A DNA stretch of 64,000 bases from Micromonospora sp. WMMD1128 (GCF_027497235.1 NZ_CP114902.1:4614001-4678000); one strand, 5' to 3'; counted from the first letter of the stretch, positions 1 to 8,472 are shown. A program made the numbers and translations. Notes: generated from the letters alone by a model not told the origin.

Positions 1-155
1 TGCGCCAGCAGGCTGCCACCGGTGTCGGTGCCGCCACCGCTCGTGTTCGTCTCCGTGCGCGAGCAGCCGAGCAGGGTGGCCGAGGTCGCCGCGACTCCCG
101 CCGCGGCGGCGAGCTTGAACAGTCCTCGTCTCGATGTTCCTTGACTCAGAGTCAC
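1..155 (-). CDS. Tat-exported lipoprotein, N-terminal part only
   Basis: Only the first 51 codons lie in the window; the gene runs off the left edge. It opens at a GTG (153-155) with a purine-rich Shine-Dalgarno, GGAAGGA, about 8 bases upstream. The N-terminus carries SRRGLFK, a twin-arginine motif, then an alanine-rich hydrophobic stretch and a lipobox LLGC at about residues 26-29, followed by a Ser/Gly/Thr-rich linker. This predicts Tat export, lipidation and anchoring outside the membrane. Such an N-terminus is common in actinobacterial ABC-transporter solute-binding proteins, but the functional domain is not visible, so the substrate and even the family are unknown. Confidence 0.75.
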   Translation of the reverse strand, partial: MTLSQGTSRRGLFKLAAAAGVAATSATLLGCSRTETNTSGGGTDTGGSLLA

Positions 156-705
156 AGCTTCTTCCTTCCAGGTGATCGCCGGCGATCCGTTGGCGCCCGA
201 CGGTAACCACGTTCGAGGAAATACGCGAAAATATTTCGTGTTTTGTCATAGGATCTTCATCTCGACCCACCGGTCATGCCTCAACCGCGCACAACTCGGC
301 GAACAGTCGAAGAGCCGCAGGTGGGCACAGGACGCCTCGGCCGTTCGCCGAAGGATTGCGCCGCGGAGCGTGTTCCCGCTCGGTCACGGACGGGTACAGC
401 CGGGGGCGGATCCCGGCACGGTCATGGACGCTCGCGGCACACGTTCGGCACCGCGCGGCACGCAAGCGGCACGAGCCCCGCCGGGGCGGAATGTGCCGCG
501 TCGACACGGGTGGCCCGCGTGCCTCTCACCGACCATACCGAGGTGACTGTCGTGCACCGCCGCGGCTCTGCCGGGGCGCGTCCCGCGCCAGTCCGTCCTG
601 CCGGTCTACGTGGCCACCGCCGCCGGCCCGTCCCGGCCGAACCGACCCACACGCCGGGTTACCCCCGCCGGAGCTCGCCCCTCTGGGTGGCGGTGGCCAG
701 CCCGC
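156..705. other. Long intergenic region without a supported gene
   Basis: About 550 bases separate the lipoprotein start from the stop of the LigD-polymerase gene. Open frames here are on both strands, Arg/Pro/Gly-rich and without ribosome binding sites or recognisable domains, so none is called. The part next to the lipoprotein (about 215-260) is unusually AT-rich for this DNA and probably holds its promoter. The remainder shows no clear terminator, RNA gene or repeat. Confidence 0.5.
226..238. promoter_or_regulatory. Inverted repeat CGAAA-ATA-TTTCG, possible operator
   Basis: Perfect 5-bp arms (CGAAA / TTTCG) around a 3-base centre lie about 70 bases upstream of the lipoprotein start, inside the only AT-rich patch of this intergenic region. 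The position suits an operator or promoter element for the lipoprotein gene. The regulator is unknown and the site is short. Confidence 0.3.
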
Positions 706-1737
706 CTAGACCGTTTTCGGGCGGTCACGGTCCTTCGACGGCTGGACGCGCTTCGGCTCGCCCGGCATCTTCGGGTATTCCGGCGGGTAGGGCAGGTCGC
801 CGAGGCCGTCTGCGGCGTCCCGCTCGGCCCACTCCAGCAGCGGCGTGATGTCCCACGGGGCGTCGTCGATCGCGGCGTGCGGGTCGCCCCGCTCGGCGAA
901 CCGGGCCGGCACGGTGCCCAGGTGGAAGTCGTCCGGGTCGACCCGGGGCAACTCGTCCCAGTCGACCGGGGTGGAGACGGTGGCGCGTGGGTTGGCCCGC
1001 AGCGACCAGGCGCAGGCGATGGTGCGGTCCCGCGCCGTCTGGTTGAAGTCGACGAAGACCCGGCGCCCCCGCTCCTCCTTCCACCAGGCGGTGGTGACCA
1101 GCTCGGGCCGGCGCCGTTCCAGCTCCCGGGCCAGCGCGATGGTGGCCCGGCGCACCTCGACGAACGTCCAGCGCGGCTGGATCCGCAGGTAGACGTGCAC
1201 GCCCCGGCCGCCGGAGGTCTTCGGCCAGCCGGGCACGCCCAGCTCGTCCAGCAGCCCGCGCAGCTCGCCGGCGGCGGTAACCGCGTCGGCGAAGTCGGTG
1301 CCGGGCTGCGGGTCGAGGTCGACGCGCAACTCGTCCGGGCGGTCGGTGTCGGCGGCGCGCACCGGCCACGGGTGGAAGACCACGGTGCCCATCTGCGCCG
1401 CCCAGGCCACGTGGGCCAGGTCGGCCGGGCAGAGCTCGTGCGCCTTCCGGCCGCTGGGAAAGCTGATCTCCGCGGTCTGGACCCACGGGGGTACGCCGCG
1501 CGCCGGCACGCGTTTCTGGAAGAACATCTCCCCCTCGATGCCCTCGGGGAAGCGTTGCAGGGTGGTCGGCCGGTCCCGCAGGGCGCGGGTGATCCCCTCG
1601 CCCACCGCGAGGTAGTAACGGAACACGTCCGCCTTCGTGAAGCCGCGCTGCGGGAAGATCACCCGATCCGGGCTGCTGAGCCGCACGGCCCGCCCGGCGA
1701 CCTCGATCTCCTCGACGGCGCTTCTGCTGCCCGCCAT
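706..1737 (-). CDS. Stand-alone LigD-type polymerase domain (PrimPol family)
   Basis: The 343-residue protein matches the polymerase module of bacterial LigD, which fills gaps and adds ribonucleotides during non-homologous end joining. The metal-binding acidic pair is in DLDPQPG (Asp140, Asp142). The nucleotide-binding loop is KTSGGRGVHVYL (about 173-184), and a further conserved aspartate lies in VFVDFNQ (about 230). No ligase or phosphoesterase domain is attached and no ku gene is in view, so this is the polymerase-only form common in actinobacteria. The ATG start follows TATGGT by 6 bases, suggesting a leaderless mRNA, and it diverges from msrB. Function as an NHEJ or repair polymerase is inferred from the family. 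Confidence 0.9.
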   Translation of the reverse strand: MAGSRSAVEEIEVAGRAVRLSSPDRVIFPQRGFTKADVFRYYLAVGEGITRALRDRPTTLQRFPEGIEGEMFFQKRVPARGVPPWVQTAEISFPSGRKAHELCPADLAHVAWAAQMGTVVFHPWPVRAADTDRPDELRVDLDPQPGTDFADAVTAAGELRGLLDELGVPGWPKTSGGRGVHVYLRIQPRWTFVEVRRATIALARELERRRPELVTTAWWKEERGRRVFVDFNQTARDRTIACAWSLRANPRATVSTPVDWDELPRVDPDDFHLGTVPARFAERGDPHAAIDDAPWDITPLLEWAERDAADGLGDLPYPPEYPKMPGEPKRVQPSKDRDRPKTV

Positions 1738-1743
1738 CAGGCG

Positions 1744-1749
1744 ACCATA
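1744..1749 (-). promoter_or_regulatory. -10 box TATGGT for the LigD-polymerase gene (leaderless type)
   Basis: Read on the reverse strand, TATGGT ends 6 bases before the ATG at 1737, so transcription would begin at or next to the start codon. It is paired back-to-back with the msrB -10 box. Confidence 0.55.
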
Positions 1750-1772
1750 TGCGATCCCCCCGACACCCGACG

Positions 1773-1778
1773 TACCGT
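1773..1778 (+). promoter_or_regulatory. -10 box TACCGT for msrB (leaderless type)
   Basis: TACCGT is followed by 6 bases (GGAGGG) and the GTG start of msrB, the geometry of actinobacterial leaderless genes. Confidence 0.55.
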
Positions 1779-1784
1779 GGAGGG

Positions 1785-2195
1785 GTGAGTCTTTCCGACA
1801 ACGAACTGCCCCGCACCGAGGACGAGTGGCGGGTCCGGCTGAGCCCCGAGGAGTTCCGGGTGCTCCGCGAGGCCGGCACCGAGGCGCCCTGGACCGGCGA
1901 GTACGTCGACACCAAGACCCCCGGCATCTACCACTGTCGGGCCTGCGGGTTGGAGCTGTTCCGCAGCGACGCCAAGTTCGACTCGCACTGCGGCTGGCCC
2001 AGCTTCGACGACGCCATCCCCGGCGCGGTCAAGGAGATCCCCGACAACACGCTCGGCATGCGGCGTACGGAGATCCGCTGCGCGCGCTGCGACAGCCACC
2101 TCGGGCACGTGTTCGAGGGTGAGGGCTTCACCCCGAAGGACACCCGGCACTGCGTCAACTCGATCTCGGTGCGGCTGGAGCCGAGCGCCGGCTGA
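1785..2195 (+). CDS. msrB: Peptide-methionine (R)-S-oxide reductase
   Basis: MsrB reduces the R epimer of methionine sulfoxide in oxidised proteins, using thioredoxin. The 136-residue protein shows the whole family pattern: zinc-binding pairs CRAC and CARC, the conserved CGWPSF, and the catalytic cysteine in RHCVNS near the C-terminus. The start is set at the GTG at 1785 rather than an upstream ATG at 1749, because the GTG sits 6 bases after a TACCGT box and gives the usual N-terminus. It is divergent from the LigD-polymerase gene and probably monocistronic. Confidence 0.95.
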   Translation: MSLSDNELPRTEDEWRVRLSPEEFRVLREAGTEAPWTGEYVDTKTPGIYHCRACGLELFRSDAKFDSHCGWPSFDDAIPGAVKEIPDNTLGMRRTEIRCARCDSHLGHVFEGEGFTPKDTRHCVNSISVRLEPSAG

Positions 2196-2372
2196 CCCCG
2201 TCCCGCCCGCGCCACTCGCGGAGGGCTCCGGCGATCGGCGGTCACCAGGGTCGACGTACGACACGCCGGGAGCGACTCGCCGTCGGGCCGGACCAGGTTC
2301 GCCGGTTTCGGTTGCTCCCACGTGTCCGCTGCCCGACCCTGGGATGACGAGTCCGTTTTCGGGGGGTTTTGC

Positions 2373-2633
2373 ATGGCTACCTGTGAGGTTTGCGGCAACG
2401 ACTACTGGATGGCGTTCGAGGTACGCACGGTGGACGGCGCCCGGCACACGTTCGACTGCTTCGAGTGCGCGGTGCACAAGATGGCACCGGTCTGCGAGCA
2501 CTGCCAGATCAAGATCGTCGGGCACGGGGTGGAGGTGTCCGGCCGCTTCTTCTGTTGCGCCCACTGCGCCCGCGCGGTCGAGGGCGACCAGGGCGCCGAG
2601 ATCCGCGACGCGGTCGGTGCCCGCCCGGCCTGA
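2373..2633 (+). CDS. Small cysteine-rich zinc-binding protein, unknown function
   Basis: The 86-residue protein has four closely spaced Cys pairs (CEVC, CFEC, CEHC, CAHC) with intervening aromatic and basic residues. This suggests two zinc ribbons, the second containing GHGVEVSGRFFCCAHC. It lacks a signal peptide or membrane segment and is likely cytoplasmic. The ATG at 2373 is chosen because the protein begins with the first Cys knuckle (MATCEVCG); upstream in-frame sequence looks non-coding. It sits 177 bases after msrB on the same strand, but no functional link is visible. The family is not one I can name. Confidence 0.75.
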   Translation: MATCEVCGNDYWMAFEVRTVDGARHTFDCFECAVHKMAPVCEHCQIKIVGHGVEVSGRFFCCAHCARAVEGDQGAEIRDAVGARPA

Positions 2634-2694
2634 CCGACGCCACTCCGCCGAGGTCGCGGCTCCCACCGGTGGCGGCCACCCCGCGGTCGCGGCC

Positions 2695-2700
2695 TAGCCT
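2695..2700 (+). promoter_or_regulatory. -10 box TAGCCT for the GNAT gene (leaderless type)
   Basis: TAGCCT is followed by 6 bases and the ATG at 2707. No Shine-Dalgarno is needed if the transcript starts at the ATG. Confidence 0.55.
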
Positions 2701-2706
2701 GGTGGG

Positions 2707-3150
2707 ATGCCCGTCGAGTCCCACCAGGCCGGTTTCGCCGAACTGGACGCCCGCACCTTCCACGACCTGCTCCGGCTGCGCATCGACGTGTTCGTGGTGG
2801 AGCAGTCCTGCCCGTACCCGGAACTCGACGGCCGGGACGTCGAGCCCGGCACCCGCCACCTGTGGCTGACCCGCGACGGCGCCGTCGTGGCGTACCTGCG
2901 GATCCTGGCCGACCCCGACGGCCTGGCCCGGATCGGGCGGGTGGTGGTGGCGCCGGCGGCCCGCGGCGCGGGCCTGGCCGGCGCGCTGATGACCGAGGCG
3001 CTGGCCGTGGTGGGCGACCGGCCGTGCGTGCTGGAGGCGCAGACCCACCTGGTGGGCTTCTACGCCGGCCACGGCTTCACGGTGAGCGGCCCCGGCTACC
3101 TGGATGACGGCATCCCGCACACACCGATGCGCCGGAAACCAACTAATTGA
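2707..3150 (+). CDS. ElaA-like GNAT N-acetyltransferase
   Basis: The 147-residue protein is a single GNAT domain of the ElaA type. It has the N-terminal LLRLRIDVFVVEQSCPYPE segment typical of ElaA, a central beta-strand pair (HLWLTRDGAVVAYLRIL) and the acetyl-CoA loop VVVAPAARGAGLAGALM (about 79-95). The C-terminal FYAGHGFTVSGPGYLDDGIPH matches the family's FY..GF...G..Y..DGI.H signature. It would transfer an acetyl group from acetyl-CoA to an amine; the natural substrate is unknown. It appears to be leaderless and monocistronic. Confidence 0.88.
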   Translation: MPVESHQAGFAELDARTFHDLLRLRIDVFVVEQSCPYPELDGRDVEPGTRHLWLTRDGAVVAYLRILADPDGLARIGRVVVAPAARGAGLAGALMTEALAVVGDRPCVLEAQTHLVGFYAGHGFTVSGPGYLDDGIPHTPMRRKPTN

Positions 3151-3175
3151 CGTTTGTCACTTTCTGTGGCAGCGT
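3147..3175 (+). promoter_or_regulatory. Candidate promoter of the LPMO gene
   Basis: TTGACG (3147-3152) and CAGCGT (3170-3175) are separated by 17 bases, a plausible -35/-10 pair for a housekeeping-type sigma factor. It would give a leader of about 75 bases before the ATG at 3256. The -10 is weak. Confidence 0.4.
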
Positions 3176-3255
3176 GCGGACCGAGCCGCCACGCGGGAGA
3201 GGGCAACTCCCGACAGTCCGGGCGTCGTGCACCGACCCCCACCCGGAGGCTTCAC

Positions 3256-4386
3256 ATGTCCACTCCGTACCGCCGTCGGATCCCGCTCGGCGCGGCGATC
3301 CTCGGCGTCTGCGCGGTCGTCGCCGCGCTGCTCACCACCGCGTTCTCCGGCCCGGCCTCGGCGCACGGGTCCGTGATCGACCCGGCCTCGCGCAACTACA
3401 GTTGCTGGCAGCGTTGGGGCGCCGACTTCCAGAACCCGGCGATGGCCACCCAGGACCCGATGTGCTGGCAGGCCTGGCAGGCGGACCCCTCCGCCATGTG
3501 GAACTGGAACGCCCTGTTCCGCGAGGGCGTCGCCGGCAACCACCAGGGCGCCATCCCGGACGGCCAACTGTGCAGCGCCGGGCACACCTCCGCCGGCCGC
3601 TACAACGCGCTCGACACGGTCGGCGCCTGGAAGACCACGCCGATCTCCACCAACTTCAAGATCAAGCTGGCCGACCAGGCCAGCCATGGCGCCGACTACA
3701 TCCGGGTGTACGTGACGAAGCAGGGTTTCAACGCGCTGACCACGCCGCTGCGCTGGAGTGACCTGGAGCAGGTCGGCCAGATCGGCAACACCCCGGCCAG
3801 CCAGTGGACGCCGGAGGCGTCGGGCGTGTCGATCCAGGTGCCGGCGAACGCGCCGGGCCGCACCGGGCGGCACATCGTCTACACCATCTGGCAGGCCAGC
3901 CACCTGGACCAGTCCTACTACCTGTGCAGCGACGTGGACTTCGGTGGCAGCGGCCCGTCGCCGACCGCGTCCCCGACCACCTCCCCGACCACGTCGCCGA
4001 CGACCCGCCCGACGACGTCGCCCACGACCAGCCCCACCACGTCGCCCACCGGCGGCCCGACGACGCCGAACCCGGCCGGCGGCTGCACCGCGACCTACCA
4101 GATCACCGGCCAGTGGGGCGGCGGCTTCCAGGCCGAGGTGAAGGTGACGAACGGCAGCGGCTCCCCGATCCGCGGCTGGTCGGTGAGCTGGAACTACCAG
4201 AACGGCCAGCAGGTCAGCTCGGCGTGGAACGCCACGGTGAGCACGAGCGGAACGCTCGTCACCGCGCGCAACGTCGCCTACAACGGGGCGTTGTCGCCGG
4301 GCGCGAGCACCTCCTTCGGCTTCACCGGCACGTCGACCGGCACCAACCCGGTGCCCGGCATCCTCTCCTGCACCACCACCGCCTGA
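3256..4386 (+). CDS. Secreted AA10 lytic polysaccharide monooxygenase with CBM2
   Basis: The 376-residue protein has an N-terminal signal peptide ending ASA, so the mature protein begins with His37 (HGSVIDP). This is the first ligand of the copper histidine brace; the second is probably His110 in CSAGHTSAG. The catalytic domain runs to about residue 235. A Pro/Thr/Ser linker of PTTSPTTS-type repeats follows (about 236-272), then a family 2 carbohydrate-binding module (about 275-376) with conserved Trp and terminal Cys residues. AA10 enzymes oxidatively cleave cellulose or chitin; the CBM2 favours cellulose. The ATG at 3256 gives a correctly placed signal peptide. It ends into a palindromic repeat shared with the convergent hemQ. 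Confidence 0.93.
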   Translation: MSTPYRRRIPLGAAILGVCAVVAALLTTAFSGPASAHGSVIDPASRNYSCWQRWGADFQNPAMATQDPMCWQAWQADPSAMWNWNALFREGVAGNHQGAIPDGQLCSAGHTSAGRYNALDTVGAWKTTPISTNFKIKLADQASHGADYIRVYVTKQGFNALTTPLRWSDLEQVGQIGNTPASQWTPEASGVSIQVPANAPGRTGRHIVYTIWQASHLDQSYYLCSDVDFGGSGPSPTASPTTSPTTSPTTRPTTSPTTSPTTSPTGGPTTPNPAGGCTATYQITGQWGGGFQAEVKVTNGSGSPIRGWSVSWNYQNGQQVSSAWNATVSTSGTLVTARNVAYNGALSPGASTSFGFTGTSTGTNPVPGILSCTTTA

Positions 4387-4406
4387 CCCGCTCCCTCCCG
4401 CCGGTT

Positions 4407-4485
4407 AGGCGGGGGCCCCGCTTAACACGTGTTGTTAAGCGGGGCCCCCGCCTCTACCAAAAGCGTTAAGCGGGGCCCCCGCCTT
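4407..4485. repeat. Palindromic 20-bp unit repeat, copy 1 (three units)
   Basis: Three 20-bp units are present. 4407-4426 is the exact reverse complement of 4434-4453 (GTTAAGCGGGGCCCCCGCCT), with a 7-base loop between them. A third unit at 4465-4484 is identical to the second and is separated from it by an 11-base spacer, CTACCAAAAGC. The perfect 20-bp hairpin lies between the stops of the convergent LPMO and hemQ genes and could terminate both. The same unit and spacer recur at five other loci in the window. Confidence 0.9.
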
Positions 4486-5187
4486 TCACGCCAGGCAGGT
4501 GACGATGTCGGCGATCGGACGACGGCGGCCGGTGTAGAAGGGGACCTCCTCGCGGACGTGCCGACGGGCCCCGGAGGCACGCAGGTCGCGCATCAGGTCA
4601 ACGATCCGGTGCAGCTCGTCGGCCTCGAACGCCAGCATCCACTCGTAGTCGCCGAGCGCGAACGAGGCGACCGTGTTGGCCCGCACGTCCGGGTAGCCCC
4701 GTGCCATCTTCCCGTGCTCGGCCAGCAACTCCCGCCGCTCGGCGTCCGGCAGCAGATACCACTCGTAGGAGCGGACGAACGGATAGACGCAGAGGTAGCC
4801 GCGCGGCTGTTCGTCGGCCAGGAACGCCGGGATGTGACTGCGGTTGAACTCCGCCGGCCGGTGCAGCGCCATCTGCGACCAGACCGGGGTGAGCGCCCGG
4901 CCCAGCGTGGTCCGGCGGAACCGCAGGTACGCGTCCTGGAGCGCGTCGCTCGACGACGAGTGCCACCAGATCATCAGGTCGGCGTCGGCGCGCAGCCCGG
5001 CCACGTCGTACGTGCCCCGCACGGTCACGTCCTTGCCGGCCAGCTCCGCGAAGAGCGACTCGACCTCCTGGCCGACGTTCTCCCGCAGCGACGGCAGCGG
5101 GCTGGTGGCCCGGTACACCGACCACATGGTGTAGCGGATGGTCTCGTTGAGTTCCCGCAGCCGCGCCGCGTTGGTCTGCTCGGTCAT
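4486..5187 (-). CDS. hemQ: Coproheme decarboxylase (ChdC/HemQ)
   Basis: HemQ converts coproheme to haem b by oxidative decarboxylation of two propionates, the last step of the coproporphyrin-dependent pathway. The 233-residue protein belongs to the chlorite-dismutase-like superfamily. Tyr135 in [12 protein letters not shown] and His158 in [12 protein letters not shown] are in the positions expected for the catalytic Tyr and the proximal haem ligand. The ATG at 5185-5187 overlaps the hemG stop (ATGA), indicating translational coupling. The stop abuts palindromic repeat copy 1. Confidence 0.93.
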   Translation of the reverse strand: MTEQTNAARLRELNETIRYTMWSVYRATSPLPSLRENVGQEVESLFAELAGKDVTVRGTYDVAGLRADADLMIWWHSSSSDALQDAYLRFRRTTLGRALTPVWSQMALHRPAEFNRSHIPAFLADEQPRGYLCVYPFVRSYEWYLLPDAERRELLAEHGKMARGYPDVRANTVASFALGDYEWMLAFEADELHRIVDLMRDLRASGARRHVREEVPFYTGRRRPIADIVTCLA

Positions 5188-6596
5188 GCCGCCGATCCTC
5201 CCAGTGCCGTGATGATCTCTTCGGCCGCCGTCTCGCCGGAGCGGACGCAGACCGGTATGCCGACGCCGTCGTAACCGGCCCCGGCCAGCGCCAGCGTCGG
5301 GTGGGCGGCGCGCAACGCCGTCCGGGCCGCCGCCACCCGGTCGGCATGCCCCGGCCGGTACTGCGGCAACGCGCCACCCCACCGCTGCACGTGCCGGGCC
5401 ACCGGTGCGGGCAGCGCCGGGCCCAGCACCGCCGACAGCTCCCGGTGCACGGCGGCGGCCAGGTCGTCGTCGGTGAGCTGGAGGGACGTCTCATCGCCGT
5501 ACCGGCCCACCGAGGCGCGGACCAGCGCGATCCCGTCGGGCCGGCGCAGATGCCCCCACTTGGTGGTGAAGAACGTGGCCGCCTTGATCAGCAGACCCTC
5601 GCCGGCCGGCGCCAGGAAACCGGACAGCTCCGGCAGCTCCGGCCCGGGCAGGGCGAGCGTGACGAGCGCGACGCTCGCGTAGTCGAGCACGCCCACCGTC
5701 CCCGCCACCTCGGGTGCCGCGCCGGCGAGCAGCCGGGCCGCCGGCCGGGCCGGCACCGCCAGCAGCACCGCGTCGGCGTCGACGTGCTCGGGGTCCCGGG
5801 TCGGGCCGACGGTCAGCCGCCAGCCGGCCGGGGTGCGGCGCAGCTCGCGGACCGCCGCGCCCCGGCGGATCGTCGCGCCACTGGCCCGGGCCGCCGCGTC
5901 GACGAGCGTGGTCAGCCCGCCGGCCAGGGTGCCGAAGACCGGCGCGCCGGGCGCGCGCGGCGCGGCGGCCTGCGCGGCGCGTACCGCACCGACGAGCGTG
6001 TGCTCGGCGCGGGCCGCGCGGGCCAACGCCGGCATGGTGGTCACCAGGGAGAGATCGTCGGCCCGGCCCGCGTACACGCCGCCGAGCATCGGGTCGACGA
6101 GCCGGTCCACCACCGCGTCACCGAACCGCTCCCGGACCAGCCGGCCGACCGCGAGGTCCTCGCCGGGGGCCAGCAGCGGGCGGCCCGCGTCCCGGTCGGC
6201 GTCCGCCGCCGGCCGCGCCACCGCCGCCACCTTCGCCAGATCCCCGGGTACGCCGACGAGCGTGCCGCCCGGCACCTGGCGCAACCCGCCGTCGACGAGC
6301 AGGGCGGCCTGCCCGACGCTCGGGTGCACGATCTGCCCGGCCAGGTCGAGCCGGCGGGCGAGGGCCACCACCGCCGACTCCCCGCCGGCCGGGTCGCGCA
6401 TCAGGAACGACTCCGCCCCGAACTCGACCGGGCCACCGGCCAGCGCACCGGTGCGCAGCTTGCCACCGAGGCGGCCGGACTGCTCGTACACGGTGATCTC
6501 GGTGCCGGCGGGGGCGCGGTCGCGCAACCGGACGGCGGCGGCCAACCCGGTGATCCCGCCGCCGACGACCGCCACCCGCCACGGACCCGCCACCAC
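5184..6596 (-). CDS. hemG: Coproporphyrinogen III / protoporphyrinogen oxidase (HemY/CgoX type)
   Basis: This FAD enzyme oxidises the porphyrinogen ring. In actinobacteria with HemQ the substrate is coproporphyrinogen III. The 470-residue protein starts with the dinucleotide-binding fold [14 protein letters not shown] and later has the GGLTTLVDA segment of the HemY family and a C-terminal [19 protein letters not shown] motif. The frame stays open far upstream into hemE, but the GTG at 6596 places the GxGxxG fold correctly and has AGGGGGC just before it. It lies 5 bases after hemE and overlaps hemQ by 4, so hemE-hemG-hemQ is one operon. Confidence 0.92.
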   Translation of the reverse strand: MVAGPWRVAVVGGGITGLAAAVRLRDRAPAGTEITVYEQSGRLGGKLRTGALAGGPVEFGAESFLMRDPAGGESAVVALARRLDLAGQIVHPSVGQAALLVDGGLRQVPGGTLVGVPGDLAKVAAVARPAADADRDAGRPLLAPGEDLAVGRLVRERFGDAVVDRLVDPMLGGVYAGRADDLSLVTTMPALARAARAEHTLVGAVRAAQAAAPRAPGAPVFGTLAGGLTTLVDAAARASGATIRRGAAVRELRRTPAGWRLTVGPTRDPEHVDADAVLLAVPARPAARLLAGAAPEVAGTVGVLDYASVALVTLALPGPELPELSGFLAPAGEGLLIKAATFFTTKWGHLRRPDGIALVRASVGRYGDETSLQLTDDDLAAAVHRELSAVLGPALPAPVARHVQRWGGALPQYRPGHADRVAAARTALRAAHPTLALAGAGYDGVGIPVCVRSGETAAEEIITALGGSAA

Positions 6597-6601
6597 GCCC
6601 C

Positions 6602-7693
6602 CTAGCGGGCCGGGCGCGCGGACAGCTCGTGCACCAGCGCGACCACCCGGGTCAGCACGTCGGGGTCGGTCTCCGGCAGGACGCCGTGGCCGAGGTTGAA
6701 CACGTGGCCGGGGGCCGCCCGGCCCTGCTCGACGATGCGCCGCACCTCGGCCTCCACCACCGGCCAGGGCGCGAGCAGCACGGCCGGGTCGAGGTTGCCC
6801 TGCACCGCCTTGTCCGGCCCGATCCGGCCGGTGGCGACGTCGAGCGGGGTACGCCAGTCGACGCCGACCACGTCGGCGCCGGCCTCGCCCATCGCGGTGA
6901 GCAGCTCGCCGGTGCCGACCCCGAAGTGGATGCGCGGCACACCGGCGTCCTGGAGCCCGCCGAGCACGTAGGTGGAGTGCGGCAGCACGAAACGGCGGTA
7001 GTCGGCCTCGGAGAGCGCGCCGGCCCACGAGTCGAAGAGCTGCACCGCGGAGACGCCGGCGTCGATCTGCACCCGCAGGAACGACAGCGTGACCTCGGCC
7101 AGCCGGGCGCAGAGCGCGTGCCACAGCTCCTCGTCGCCGTGCATCAGCGCCTTGGTCCGCGCGTGGGTCCGCGACGGCCCGCCCTCGACCAGATAACTCG
7201 CGAGCGTGAACGGCGCGCCGGCGAAGCCGATCAGCGGGGTGTCGCCCAGCTCGGCGACGAGCAGCCGGACCGCCTCGTCCACGTAGGACACGTCGTCGCG
7301 GCCGATCAGGGCGATCCGCTCCACGTCGGCGGCGGTACGCACCGGCTCGGCCACCACCGGCCCGGTCCCGGGCACGATGTCCAGGTCGATCCCGGCGGCG
7401 GCCACCGGCACCACGATGTCGCTGAACAGGATCGCCGCGTCCACCCCGTGCCGGCGGACCGGCTGAAGGGTGATCTCGGTGACCAGCTCGGGCCGGCGGC
7501 AGGACTCCAGCATCGGCACGCTGGCCCGGATCTCCCGGTATTCCGGCAGCGACCGGCCGGCCTGGCGCATGAACCAGACCGGGGTGCGCGGGACCGGCTC
7601 ACGCCGGCAGGCGCGCACGAACGGCGAATCGGCCGGCCCGCCACGGCGGGGTTCTCCGTCTCGGGCGGCAGTGCCCGTGGTGTCGGTGGTCAT
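6602..7693 (-). CDS. hemE: Uroporphyrinogen decarboxylase
   Basis: HemE removes four carboxyls from uroporphyrinogen III to give coproporphyrinogen III. The 363-residue protein carries the N-terminal signature [19 protein letters not shown] (about 38-56), the [17 protein letters not shown] segment and the C-terminal [14 protein letters not shown] motif. The ATG at 7693 is chosen over an upstream in-frame start within poly-G-coding sequence. A weak CACGAT box lies 7 bases upstream and may be a leaderless promoter. It is the first gene of the hemE-hemG-hemQ operon; no ferrochelatase gene is in the window. Confidence 0.95.
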   Translation of the reverse strand: MTTDTTGTAARDGEPRRGGPADSPFVRACRREPVPRTPVWFMRQAGRSLPEYREIRASVPMLESCRRPELVTEITLQPVRRHGVDAAILFSDIVVPVAAAGIDLDIVPGTGPVVAEPVRTAADVERIALIGRDDVSYVDEAVRLLVAELGDTPLIGFAGAPFTLASYLVEGGPSRTHARTKALMHGDEELWHALCARLAEVTLSFLRVQIDAGVSAVQLFDSWAGALSEADYRRFVLPHSTYVLGGLQDAGVPRIHFGVGTGELLTAMGEAGADVVGVDWRTPLDVATGRIGPDKAVQGNLDPAVLLAPWPVVEAEVRRIVEQGRAAPGHVFNLGHGVLPETDPDVLTRVVALVHELSARPAR

Positions 7694-7756
7694 CGCGGCA
7701 ATCGTGCCACGCCCCCCACCGCCCCCCGCGCCCGCCGCCCGCATTTGTGACGTAGA

Positions 7757-7807
7757 AGGAGGGGGCCCCGCTTAACGCATTCGGTATAGGCGGGGCCCCC
7801 GCTTAAC
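7757..7807. repeat. Palindromic 20-bp unit repeat, copy 2
   Basis: Two reverse-orientation units (7757-7776 and 7788-7807) are separated by the usual 11-base spacer (GCATTCGGTAT). Unlike the other copies it lies between divergent genes (hemE and the DUF3000 gene), so this copy cannot be a simple end-of-gene terminator for its neighbours. Confidence 0.88.
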
Positions 7808-7865
7808 ACCCCGGGCCGTGCGACGCGCCCGGCGCGCCGTCACCCACGGCGCGCCGGAGGCGGCA

Positions 7866-7871
7866 TAGGCT
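7866..7871 (+). promoter_or_regulatory. -10 box TAGGCT for the DUF3000 gene (leaderless type)
   Basis: TAGGCT, then 6 bases, then ATG at 7878. Confidence 0.55.
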
Positions 7872-7877
7872 GCCGGC

Positions 7878-8450
7878 ATGGCCCCCCCGATCGCGCTCCC
7901 GGAAACGTTCGCTCGCGCGGTCGCGGGGTTGCGATCGGTCACACCCCGGCCGGAGATCGAGCTGGAGGAGGTCGGCGCGCCACAGCGGCTGGCCCCGTAC
8001 GCGTTCGCCCTGTCCGCCGCGGTCATGCGCGACGACGACGAGGTGGCCACCGGCCGGCTGATCCTGCTGCACGATCCGGTCGGGCACGAGGCCTGGCAGG
8101 GCACCCTGCGGCTGGTCACCTACGTGACCGCCGAGCTGGAGGTCGACCTGGCCAGCGACCCGCTGCTGCCGGGCGTGGGCTGGACCTGGCTGACCGACGC
8201 GCTGAACGCGCAGGGCGCCGGGCACCGGGCGATCGGCGGCACGGTCACGCAGACGCTCTCCACCCGGTTCGGCGAGCTGGCCGGGCCGCCCGCCGCCGGC
8301 GACATCGAGATCCGCGCCTCCTGGACGCCGCTGCGGGCGGACCTGGGCCCGCACCTGCTCGGCTGGTGCACGCTGCTCGCTTCGACGGCTGGCCTGCCGC
8401 CACCCGGCGTCACCGCGCTGCCCACCCGCCGCTCCGCCGGCGCCGCCTGA
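7878..8450 (+). CDS. DUF3000 family protein
   Basis: The 190-residue soluble protein matches the actinobacterial DUF3000 family, with an N-terminal FARAVAGLRSVTPRPEIELEE segment and a central GWTWLTDAL...GGTVTQTLS region. Its biochemical role is unknown. In many actinobacteria it sits between hemE and ribonuclease D; here the same order is kept except that two extra reverse-strand genes are inserted before rnd. It starts at an ATG 6 bases after a TAGGCT box. It has no signal peptide or membrane segment. Confidence 0.88.
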   Translation: MAPPIALPETFARAVAGLRSVTPRPEIELEEVGAPQRLAPYAFALSAAVMRDDDEVATGRLILLHDPVGHEAWQGTLRLVTYVTAELEVDLASDPLLPGVGWTWLTDALNAQGAGHRAIGGTVTQTLSTRFGELAGPPAAGDIEIRASWTPLRADLGPHLLGWCTLLASTAGLPPPGVTALPTRRSAGAA

Positions 8451-8472
8451 CCACCCCCACCCCCACCCACCC

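Noticed and set aside
276..848. A 190-codon forward frame in the left intergenic region
   Set aside because: Arg/Ala/Pro/Thr-rich with no Shine-Dalgarno and it runs into the 3' end of the reverse polymerase gene.
610..1788. A forward frame opposite the LigD-polymerase gene
   Set aside because: The reverse strand encodes the recognisable polymerase; the forward frame has no domain or ribosome site.
4407..4485. Palindromic repeats read simply as ordinary terminators
   Set aside because: The fixed 11-base spacing, tandem (not only inverted) arrangement, and a copy between divergent genes do not fit a plain terminator, although copies 1 and 4 could also terminate transcription.
6597..7124. An N-terminal extension of hemG into hemE
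   Set aside because: The extra 176 residues are hemE read in another frame; the FAD fold begins right after the GTG at 6596.
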